A stretch of 20,149 bases of DNA. It comes from a virus. The DNA lies in IMG/VR virus record IMGVR_UViG_3300031603_000036, positions 1-20,149 of that record; one strand, given 5' to 3'. The notes under the pieces are model-generated. The model had not been told where the DNA came from, searched no databases, and saw only the letters and a list, made by a program, of their open reading frames with translations. Each line of letters begins with the position of its first letter. Within the stretch, counting starts at the first letter, position 1. Shown in pieces: positions 1 through 6,191 of this stretch. The position numbers were made by a program, and so were the translations under genes.

Positions 1-453
1 CCTAATGATACAAAATCAAATCCAATATATACAATTGGGTCAAGTTATAATCCAAGTGATGCGGCAATCGCTGGTATGTATGGGGTAGGCTTCGCCGAGG
101 GCACTAGTGCAACATTTCTCAATACAACAGACTTGGGAGCAGACCCAGCCGGTTGGGGATTATATGTAGCCGCAGATGGAAATGCTCGTGTGTTTTTAGA
201 TGGTACAAACGGACATATTTATAATAAAGGAAATATTTATACTGGTGGTACAATCCAAGGTGCGAACGTGACATCTGGAGTAGATCCCGGGCATACTCAC
301 ACTATTGCGAGTTCACTAAGCGATAGTACTACGTCAGAGCAAACAGCCTCCGTAGGCGAGATACGTATTCAGTCGACTACTTCCACGGAGAGATTCACTA
401 TGTCATACAATGAAACTGATGACACTCTAGACTTCGCGTGGGTCTCCAGCTAA
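1..453 (+). CDS. Tail fibre protein, C-terminal part (5'-truncated by window edge)
   Basis: The reading frame is already open at base 1, so the visible 150 residues are the C-terminal end of a longer protein whose start lies outside the window. The first Met codon at 76 is internal and should not be taken as the start. The sequence is rich in Gly, Thr, Ser and Asn and has fibre-like phrases such as ADGNARVFLDGTNGHIYNKG, followed by a GHTHT motif about 50 residues before the end. His-x-His motifs of this kind occur in trimeric phage fibre shafts and tips, where they can bind metal. The gene ends in a TAATG overlap with the next fibre gene, so the two are probably translationally coupled. A trimeric tail fibre or baseplate fibre is the best call; the exact position in the virion is not determinable. 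Confidence 0.7.
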   Translation, partial: PNDTKSNPIYTIGSSYNPSDAAIAGMYGVGFAEGTSATFLNTTDLGADPAGWGLYVAADGNARVFLDGTNGHIYNKGNIYTGGTIQGANVTSGVDPGHTHTIASSLSDSTTSEQTASVGEIRIQSTTSTERFTMSYNETDDTLDFAWVSS

Positions 454-2858
454 TGGCTGTAGTAGGAAAACTAGGCAAAACTGGCATACTCCAGGTACAC
501 GAACTAGACGAGAAGCTACCCGTACTACGCAAGGGGTTAATGCAGAACTATCCGCTAGATGGTTCTCTAGTTCATTACGTAGATTGCGAGCAATTCCCGG
601 CTAACACCATTCAAGTGCTTTCATATAACAGTCATTCCACAACTTGGCGTCTTAAGAATGAACTAGACAGTGGAAATATCATTAATGGTGCTATGACCGT
701 CAACAATGGGGCTACGTCGGCACAAATGGCAGCTGCGGATATAGTGGTATGTGATTGGTACGTATGGGGTGTATCATCAGGCAACATGTCCTCCTTAAAA
801 ACAGCAGCCGACAATGGAGCAGCAGTAATAGCCACCGGTAACGATACTTCTACTAATGTGTTCGTAGCTACCGTCGGTACCCTGGGTACTGAAAATACGT
901 ACAATGGTACGTTCTACGACAACGCAGAGGTTCGTGCCATAATGGGAGATTACGCTGGAACCCAAATTGCAAACACATCAACCGACCCCAACTACGTAAT
1001 CAAAACATTTAATAGTCTCACTACCGGTAGAATTGTTGCCCTATACGAACATGATTACGGCACAGCAAATATCATGGGATACATGTATATTCCTCACGAG
1101 GGAGGAGGATCCCTTTACTTCGATGAGTTCGGAGGAAATCAGAATATCTCCGCTAATAGACCTATCTACCGGCATATTATAAACTGGATGATGGGAAGAA
1201 AGACGCACGCTGACTATATCACACAAACTGGTATTCAATATAATCAAATTTATAGAGGAACATTCATACAGAAATCATTCTCTAACGTGGTTACTAATTA
1301 CGACATGATTACAGGGTGGACTACCAGCTATTGTACAAGCATACAGTACGATGATTACCCTAAACCCATGGGTGCAGATCCATCAGGTAAGGTAGTTTCA
1401 TTTATAGACGCAAATAGTGATGGTAGCGGATATTGGTTTTCCTACGGCAACTACGCACCGCAGGCTGACAACACCAGATATGAGATATCTATGTGGATAC
1501 GTACTGAACCTGGCGGAAGTAACGTAGCAGTAAGGGCATACACCGCGGACAACGCCGAAACTGATAGAGTGTTCACTCAGATCATTACAGTTACAGCTAA
1601 CGGCGACTGGCAACTCATACATTTCACTACCCTTTTAACTGACACCGGATGGGACTCGGATTCCTTAAGTTTTCAATTTACTACATTACCAGCCGGACAA
1701 CGCGTATGGCTATATGGTCCAAGTATGGCATCCGGGAAATGGACCACAACTCCATTTCACCCCGGGTCGTTGGCATCTCACGCCGACCTGAGACTTCCTC
1801 TTAGACTTGGAACTGGCAACTTCACCATTACTGGTTTTATAACTCCGCAAAGTGAAGCAGACGGCACATACACTTCTACTGCGGCACAAGCTGCTTTATT
1901 CGGATTAAAAGATCTCACTTCTGGGGATAACGTATACTACAGGTACTACGTATCCGGAGGAAGTAGTTATTCCTATATGGATCCCGATGTGTCTAGTACC
2001 TGGAATACCACCGCAACCTCCGGACACGCCCATCAAGGTTACGACCTCGACCTCTATGCGCATTATATGTTCATCATAGAACGAAATAGCTCCACTAACA
2101 TCACGGTAAGATTCAGAACTCATACTGGCACGTTAACCGGCCCGCACACTATGTCCTATGTATCGGCGGCTGCAGTAGCCGATCAGCTTAAATTCGGGTA
2201 TGGCAGTACGGCTATGTGGGAATCACGAATAAGTAGAGTATCTATATACAACCACTCAGATTTTACCGATGCAGAATTACTTAGAGAAGGTGATGATTAT
2301 CGATTAAGCTTACTCCTGAATAAGACTGGAGTACTAAGTACCGGCGGCCGTAATAACGTGTCAGAAGCAGAGGAGAATCTATGGCCCGGGGCTACCTACG
2401 GCGGGTCTAATAGCTACGCCATATCTAGTGGAACTTCTACCGCAGTAGAAGGTGAGTATCATCAAATGGTACTTAGTAGTTACAGTGGATCAAGATATAA
2501 AGGATGGGATATAGCCACGGCTAACGGAGCTACCTACGCGTTCTCTGGTGAATTTTGGATGAGTGGTACCCCTCTATACACACTAGCGTGTCTACGATTC
2601 GAGGGAGAAGTCTCAGGATCTGATTCTATATTGTGGGAACAACTAGAGGAAGAAGTCTGGACACCCCTCACCGTCTACTGCGTAGCGGATACGTTGGTAA
2701 GGTTCCTGACATACCCTAGTAGTAGCAGTGGCCCTACCACTGGAACATTCAGATGGAGAAACATGTCAGTACGTAGGGTTTATCAAAACGAGTTACTAAA
2801 ACTTAATAACTACGACTTTGTAGGCCTAGAAATAGGCGAATTAGTGGAGAATCTATAA
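453..2858 (+). CDS. Multi-domain tail fibre / receptor-binding protein with lectin-like modules
   Basis: An 801-residue protein if translation starts at the ATG that overlaps the previous stop (TAATG at 451-455); an in-frame GTG at 438 would add five residues but has no ribosome binding site. Reading by eye: residues about 50-250 look like an alpha/beta (Rossmann or glutamine-amidotransferase-like) domain, with an AADIVVCDWYVWG strand, an AADNGAAVIATGND strand and an ending GGSLYFDEFGGN...YRHIINWMMG. Residues about 276-430 resemble a CBM4/9-type jelly roll (GYWFSYG, RYEISMWIRTEPGG, VWLYGPSM). Residues about 444-615 resemble a LamG/concanavalin-like domain (LPLRLGTGNFTITGFI, ISRVSIYNHSDFTDAEL). 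Residues about 640-775 look like another jelly roll. Known carbohydrate-binding folds of these kinds occur in phage receptor-binding proteins, so a sugar-binding adhesion role is inferred. No glycosidase catalytic motif was recognised. Confidence 0.6.
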   Translation: MAVVGKLGKTGILQVHELDEKLPVLRKGLMQNYPLDGSLVHYVDCEQFPANTIQVLSYNSHSTTWRLKNELDSGNIINGAMTVNNGATSAQMAAADIVVCDWYVWGVSSGNMSSLKTAADNGAAVIATGNDTSTNVFVATVGTLGTENTYNGTFYDNAEVRAIMGDYAGTQIANTSTDPNYVIKTFNSLTTGRIVALYEHDYGTANIMGYMYIPHEGGGSLYFDEFGGNQNISANRPIYRHIINWMMGRKTHADYITQTGIQYNQIYRGTFIQKSFSNVVTNYDMITGWTTSYCTSIQYDDYPKPMGADPSGKVVSFIDANSDGSGYWFSYGNYAPQADNTRYEISMWIRTEPGGSNVAVRAYTADNAETDRVFTQIITVTANGDWQLIHFTTLLTDTGWDSDSLSFQFTTLPAGQRVWLYGPSMASGKWTTTPFHPGSLASHADLRLPLRLGTGNFTITGFITPQSEADGTYTSTAAQAALFGLKDLTSGDNVYYRYYVSGGSSYSYMDPDVSSTWNTTATSGHAHQGYDLDLYAHYMFIIERNSSTNITVRFRTHTGTLTGPHTMSYVSAAAVADQLKFGYGSTAMWESRISRVSIYNHSDFTDAELLREGDDYRLSLLLNKTGVLSTGGRNNVSEAEENLWPGATYGGSNSYAISSGTSTAVEGEYHQMVLSSYSGSRYKGWDIATANGATYAFSGEFWMSGTPLYTLACLRFEGEVSGSDSILWEQLEEEVWTPLTVYCVADTLVRFLTYPSSSSGPTTGTFRWRNMSVRRVYQNELLKLNNYDFVGLEIGELVENL

Positions 2859-3541
2859 TGGCACGATTATCAGCAGGAACAACTATAGCAGGGTACATAG
2901 CGTACCACACAGGTAATACGGAAAGTATGGCACCCTCATGGGGAGGCGCACACTACGCAGATAATAAATATGCCTACTTCGGCACCGGTGACGACATGAA
3001 GATGTACTTTAGTGGAAGTTACGGATACGTAGACGTGGTTGGTTCCTCGTCCCGTTTCTACTTAAGAGTGAATGGCACCGAAACTGCATTCCTGGCCTAC
3101 GCTAATGGTGGTTCATATATGTACGCCAACGATGTAGCCAGAATAAATGCCAGCACTAGTGGTGCAGCCATTACAGGCGCCCTCACTGCCACAGGAAACA
3201 TAACAGCATACTCATCAGATGCCAGACTTAAAACAAATGTACGAGAGCTGGAAGGTGGACTAGCAACAGTTCTTAGCTTAAGGGGAGTTACGTTCGATTG
3301 GGATAAAGAGAAGTGTGATTTCGCAGGCTTCAACCCTGGATTCGACGGTGATGTTGGGTTTATAGCCCAAGAGTTAGAAGGAAAGATAATAAACGGCACA
3401 GCACAAGCTCCATTCACTATAAGTTCAGAAGAGGTACCCTATGAGGGTGAGGAGTATTTAACCATACATAGCGACAGAATAATACCTTATCTAGTCGCAG
3501 CTATAAAAGAACTAAATCAAAAGATAGAGGAACTTTCATAA
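2858..3541 (+). CDS. Tail fibre/spike protein with C-terminal S74 intramolecular chaperone (endosialidase-type)
   Basis: A 227-residue protein starting on a TAATG overlap; GGAGA at 2846-2850 gives a suitable ribosome binding site. Residues 1-115 are Gly/Ser/Tyr-rich fibre-like sequence (AYHTGN, DMKMYFSGSYGYVDV). Residues 120-227 are a peptidase S74 / intramolecular chaperone domain: the hallmark SDARLKTNV gives Ser120 and Lys125, the spacing of the catalytic Ser/Lys pair in endosialidase, followed by the typical VTFDW, GFIAQELE and the final helix PYLVAAIKELNQKIEEL. In this family the chaperone drives trimerisation and then cuts itself off just before the Ser, so cleavage between residues 119 and 120 is predicted, leaving a short 119-residue trimeric tip protein. 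The neighbours on both sides are fibre or tail-tip genes. Confidence 0.85.
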   Translation: MARLSAGTTIAGYIAYHTGNTESMAPSWGGAHYADNKYAYFGTGDDMKMYFSGSYGYVDVVGSSSRFYLRVNGTETAFLAYANGGSYMYANDVARINASTSGAAITGALTATGNITAYSSDARLKTNVRELEGGLATVLSLRGVTFDWDKEKCDFAGFNPGFDGDVGFIAQELEGKIINGTAQAPFTISSEEVPYEGEEYLTIHSDRIIPYLVAAIKELNQKIEELS

Positions 3542-4674
3542 TGGGTGTACTACCATCAAAAGGAGAGCTGGCGGCGAGCGATATAAATATTGCAATGGGC
3601 ATAACAGGAACTACACTTTTCTACATGGGCCAACGCAATCAAGAATGGTACAACATGGCTCAACTTCCGGGTGGTGTGTTCTACGGAACCGAAGCCACAC
3701 CGCACTCTTTCGACGATTTCCATGGCGGCGAGTGGGCACTGTGTTTCATAGCTGGAACTAAAATCGCCATGGGCGACGGTACTTTGAAAGACATAGAGGA
3801 TGTAGCGGTGGGGGATGAAGTAATAGCGTACAATCCAAACAAAGTACTGTTCGCCCCTAAAGCAGTACTAGCTGCAAAGATAACAGAGAATGACGGCTCT
3901 CCTTTACAGGAAACAATCATCATAGATTTTGAAGACGGCACGCAATTACACTGTACCGATAGTAATCCATTCTGGGTACCTGGGAAATACTGGTGTAGTT
4001 ACAATACACCTAAGTGTCAATATGATCACAGTATAGCCTCCAATCCATTAGATATAGGTGACACGTGCGTCGTATATCGAGACGGCGTTAGCGGCTTGAC
4101 GGCTATAACTAATATAACCGTAGTAAAAGAACCCGTCACTACGTACTCCCTGACCATAGCCATGTGGGCTACCTTCATAGCTAACGGTATTGTAACTCAT
4201 AATAAGTGCATCGACGGTTCCGCCCTGGCCACCATGGCGGACGGCACTACTAAGCCGCTTCGTGATCTTCAGATAGGTGATGTAATACTATCCTACAACG
4301 GAGAAAGCTTCGTAGAGGATAGAGTTAGATGGGTAAGGATGATACCACACACTGGTATATACGAATATACCTTTCATAAAGATAAGATCAAAGCTACCGC
4401 TGGGCATCCATTCCTACTAAGTAGTGGGGAGTACGGAGCCTACGACCCGGAAACAGCCTTAGTTGATTATGAAATTGAATGTGCGCCTCTAGACCCAATG
4501 GTCGACGCGATGACATACTTCGACGGAGATACACTTCCAATAGTCTGCTCTGGTATTAAACTAGTCGATGAGGAAGTGGAACACGAAACGTACATCATTA
4601 AACTAGATAAGAATAATTGTTACATAGCAGATAGCATGTTAGTGTACACCGGCATAGCAGCAAACACAACATAA
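3541..4674 (+). CDS. Tail-tip-type protein carrying two tandem Hint (intein/hedgehog) domains
   Basis: A 377-residue protein starting on a TAATG overlap behind GAGGA. Residues 1-63 resemble the short N-terminal fibre module of phage proteins that begin LPSSG..S..DI (here LPSKGELAASDINIAMG, later ATPHSFDDFHGG). The rest is two Hint folds separated by one residue. Hint 1 (68-221) begins CFIAGTKIAMGDGT...VGDEVIAYN and ends IANGIVTHN, a canonical intein C-terminus, but its block B reads TDSNPF, with Asn142 where the catalytic His belongs. Hint 2 (223-about 370) begins CIDGSALATMADGT...IGDVILSYN and has the intact block B TAGHPF (Thr286, His289), but its end is YIADSMLVYTG with no His-Asn. No homing endonuclease is inserted. 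Autocleavage or covalent attachment is inferred from the Hint family; which reactions occur is unknown. Confidence 0.75.
   Translation: MGVLPSKGELAASDINIAMGITGTTLFYMGQRNQEWYNMAQLPGGVFYGTEATPHSFDDFHGGEWALCFIAGTKIAMGDGTLKDIEDVAVGDEVIAYNPNKVLFAPKAVLAAKITENDGSPLQETIIIDFEDGTQLHCTDSNPFWVPGKYWCSYNTPKCQYDHSIASNPLDIGDTCVVYRDGVSGLTAITNITVVKEPVTTYSLTIAMWATFIANGIVTHNKCIDGSALATMADGTTKPLRDLQIGDVILSYNGESFVEDRVRWVRMIPHTGIYEYTFHKDKIKATAGHPFLLSSGEYGAYDPETALVDYEIECAPLDPMVDAMTYFDGDTLPIVCSGIKLVDEEVEHETYIIKLDKNNCYIADSMLVYTGIAANTT
3742..4203 (+). other. Hint domain 1 (intein-like; intact C-terminal His-Asn, lost block B His)
   Basis: Encodes residues Cys68 to Asn221 of the protein above. The first Cys and terminal His220-Asn221 are in the positions used for intein N- and C-terminal cleavage. 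The residue after Asn221 is Lys222, not Cys, Ser or Thr, so classical splicing is not expected; bacterial intein-like (BIL) domains of type A also tolerate other residues there and mostly cleave. Confidence 0.7.
4207..4650 (+). other. Hint domain 2 (intact Cys and T-x-x-H, no terminal His-Asn)
   Basis: Encodes about residues 223-370. Cys223, Thr286 and His289 are the residues a hedgehog-type Hint domain needs for the N-S acyl shift. The end lacks His-Asn, as in hedgehog autoprocessing domains. The end of the domain is estimated from where intein block G would lie. Confidence 0.65.
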
Positions 4675-4815
4675 ACATGAGAATTTCCTAACACTGTCTG
4701 CCACACTGACACACAATATGTCAGATAGACAAGAACCTCAGAGTTGCACGTAGTACCAGAGTCGTCGAACTTTCACGACGGACACCGATCCCGGAGACAC
4801 AAAGGACAACCCTAA
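4675..4815 (+). promoter_or_regulatory. Leader/gap before the lysis genes, with two possible RNA hairpins
   Basis: A 141-base non-coding gap, one of the two longest in the window. It holds CTGACA (4706-4711) pairing with TGTCAG (4719-4724), extendable by GTCT/AGAC outside, and GTCGT (4761-4765) pairing with ACGAC (4775-4779). Neither is followed by a U run, so they are not classical terminators. No convincing -35/-10 pair was seen. The AGGA at 4803-4806 serves the next gene. Confidence 0.35.
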
Positions 4816-5118
4816 ATGGTAGCCTGGTTTGAATTAACAATGTTCATACTCAATGTGGTAGCTGCAGCAGTTAGTTATCTACTCGGACACACCCTCTCGA
4901 AACACCCCGGAGGTACACGTAAAATAGGACACGGCTTTAAAGTCGTTAGTATCATTTACTTTCTAATCACAGCCCTAGCATATCTCTTAGCAGGACCATT
5001 TGCCCAGATAATAGCCGTAGCTTCCCTAGCAGGAGGATTTATAATCCCCATGTTCTGGGTATACACCTGGCTAACTGGACTAGATGTATTTGTCAAGAGT
5101 CTGGGCAAGAAACATTAA
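4816..5118 (+). CDS. Small three-TM membrane protein, candidate holin
   Basis: A 100-residue, very hydrophobic protein with three predicted membrane segments at about residues 5-24, 43-60 and 62-86, a short basic loop between the first two (KHPGGTRKIGHGFK) and a basic tail ending KSLGKKH. Size, topology and charged C-terminus fit a class I type holin, which forms holes in the inner membrane to let the endolysin out. Family membership was not recognised from sequence, so the call rests on topology and on the neighbours: a coiled-coil/TM protein and an amidase follow directly. AGGA lies nine bases before the ATG. The stop codon overlaps the ribosome binding site of the next gene. It could instead be another small phage membrane protein. 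Confidence 0.5.
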   Translation: MVAWFELTMFILNVVAAAVSYLLGHTLSKHPGGTRKIGHGFKVVSIIYFLITALAYLLAGPFAQIIAVASLAGGFIIPMFWVYTWLTGLDVFVKSLGKKH

Positions 5119-5131
5119 GGAATAGTTATAC

Positions 5132-5587
5132 ATGCCAGACAAGACTCCAGAAGAGAGACTGGCCGGGCACGACGCACGCCTCGACAACGTAGAATCAGGC
5201 GTTAGCGAAATTCGAGCAGATAGCAAAGACCTTTATAAACTTCACAGAGATTTAATGACTTCACAGGCATCTACCCAGGCCAACCTGGATAGAGCAGCTG
5301 CCTCAATCGCAGAAAGCGCAGAGATGCAGAAGGAAGGGAAGAAAGATCTATCAACTAATGCCATTCAATTGGCAGCTCACGACGTCAAGCTCGATAACAT
5401 CACCATAGTCATCCAGAATATAAGTAAGATTGGTATGTACCTCATACTAGTGATCTTGCTTAGTTCAGTTGGCTGGTGGGTTACCAGTCTTAATACAGTA
5501 AATGCTGGAACGACAGCTCCAGTAATAGATCCAACCGGCATCGTCTCGATGCCACCTAGTCCAACAGGTATAAATCCAAAGCCATGA
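5132..5587 (+). CDS. Coiled-coil, single-TM lysis-associated protein (XhlA-like topology)
   Basis: A 151-residue protein. Residues 1-97 are charged and helical, probably a coiled coil; residues about 98-120 (KIGMYLILVILLSSVGWWV region) form one membrane segment; residues 121-151 are a Pro/Thr-rich tail. The helical part holds an internal duplication, LAGHDARLDNVESGVSEI (10-27) and LAAHDVKLDNITIVIQNI (80-97). A soluble coiled coil followed by a C-terminal membrane helix recalls the XhlA/haemolysin family that accompanies holins and amidases, though this protein is longer and I see no firm family motif. AAGGAA (5117-5122) overlaps the previous stop, which suggests coupled translation. A spanin-like or antiholin role is possible; the context supports lysis. 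Confidence 0.45.
   Translation: MPDKTPEERLAGHDARLDNVESGVSEIRADSKDLYKLHRDLMTSQASTQANLDRAAASIAESAEMQKEGKKDLSTNAIQLAAHDVKLDNITIVIQNISKIGMYLILVILLSSVGWWVTSLNTVNAGTTAPVIDPTGIVSMPPSPTGINPKP
5159..5422 (+). repeat. Internal protein repeat pair L-A-x-H-D-x-[RK]-L-D-N
   Basis: Two copies, encoded at 5159-5212 and 5369-5422, flank the middle of the coiled coil. The similarity is at protein level; the DNA has drifted. Confidence 0.6.
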
Positions 5588-5595
5588 GGAACTAA

Positions 5596-6099
5596 ATGAG
5601 ATCACGAGAACTTGAAGTAGTCGATCGAATTGTAATCCACAGATCTAAATCTCTATGGGGTAATGCCAAAGTCATCGATGAGTGGCATAGGGCAGCACCT
5701 AATTTCTGGGACGCCATTGGATATCATAAAGTAATATGCAATGCATACCCGACAGGTGAATCCTTCCGACTAAAACAACCACAGATATATGCCGACGGTA
5801 AAATCGAAGACGGCAGAGACTACAAATGGGTAGGCGCTCATGTTCGTGGTAAAACAGAAGCGGGACTATCATACAATACCGTAAGTATCGGTATCTGCTT
5901 GATAGGGAAGACGACCTTCACGTACAAACAGATCCTAGCACTACGCACACTGGTAGATACTATCAGATATGAATTAGGTCCGTTGCCTATATACGGACAC
6001 GACGAACTACAGTCCGGAAAAGTATGCCCATATCTCGATATGGACTTCATCCGTGAACTGATCCCGATAAAACCCCTCATTGGTCCTCCCAGTCCTTAG
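5596..6099 (+). CDS. N-acetylmuramoyl-L-alanine amidase, T7-lysozyme type endolysin
   Basis: A 167-residue single-domain amidase (Amidase_2/PGRP fold), close in size to the 151-residue T7 lysozyme. It would cut the bond between N-acetylmuramic acid and L-alanine in peptidoglycan. The zinc ligands by family comparison are His15 (IVIHRS), His135 (YGHDELQ) and Cys144 (GKVCPYLD); the catalytic Tyr43 (GYHKVI) and Lys142 also align with T7 Tyr46 and Lys128. Other family signatures are VGAHVRGKT and NTVSIGICLIG. There is no signal peptide or cell-wall binding domain, so export would depend on the preceding holin candidate. The TGAGGA box spans the previous stop, six bases before this ATG. The compact single-domain form is more usual in phages of Gram-negative hosts. 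Confidence 0.9.
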   Translation: MRSRELEVVDRIVIHRSKSLWGNAKVIDEWHRAAPNFWDAIGYHKVICNAYPTGESFRLKQPQIYADGKIEDGRDYKWVGAHVRGKTEAGLSYNTVSIGICLIGKTTFTYKQILALRTLVDTIRYELGPLPIYGHDELQSGKVCPYLDMDFIRELIPIKPLIGPPSP

Positions 6100-6130
6100 C
6101 CTGACGGGAATTATTAATTAGGGTAACTTG

Positions 6131-6146
6131 CCGTGACATAACACGG
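6131..6146 (+). promoter_or_regulatory. Short RNA hairpin upstream of the protease gene
   Basis: CCGTG (6131-6135) and CACGG (6142-6146) flank a six-base loop; two further pairs (one G-U) extend it outward. No U run follows. It lies in the 92-base gap between the amidase and the head genes and could be a processing or weak attenuation site. Confidence 0.3.
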
Positions 6147-6191
6147 TACAGACTGCCAGCGAGCAGCACCTAGGCAATTAGGTAAATCAGT

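Noticed and set aside
76-78. Met codon as the start of the first fibre gene
   Set aside because: The frame stays open to base 1 with fibre-like sequence, so the gene is truncated by the window edge.
438-455. GTG start for the large fibre gene, five codons upstream
   Set aside because: No ribosome binding site and a longer overlap; the ATG in the TAATG junction matches the pattern of four other gene pairs in the window.
3582-3589. TATAAATA, identical to the T4 late promoter core
   Set aside because: It lies inside the Hint gene about 40 bases after its start, encodes conserved-looking residues, has no gene start just downstream, and no other copy was seen before any gene.
3742-4209. Hint 1 as a classical splicing intein
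   Set aside because: The residue after His-Asn is Lys, not Cys, Ser or Thr, the block B His is lost and no endonuclease is present; C-terminal cleavage is more plausible than splicing, though Cys223 at +2 is noted.
4740-4800. Possible sigma70 promoter near TTGCAC in the gap before the holin candidate
   Set aside because: No -10 box at a proper distance.
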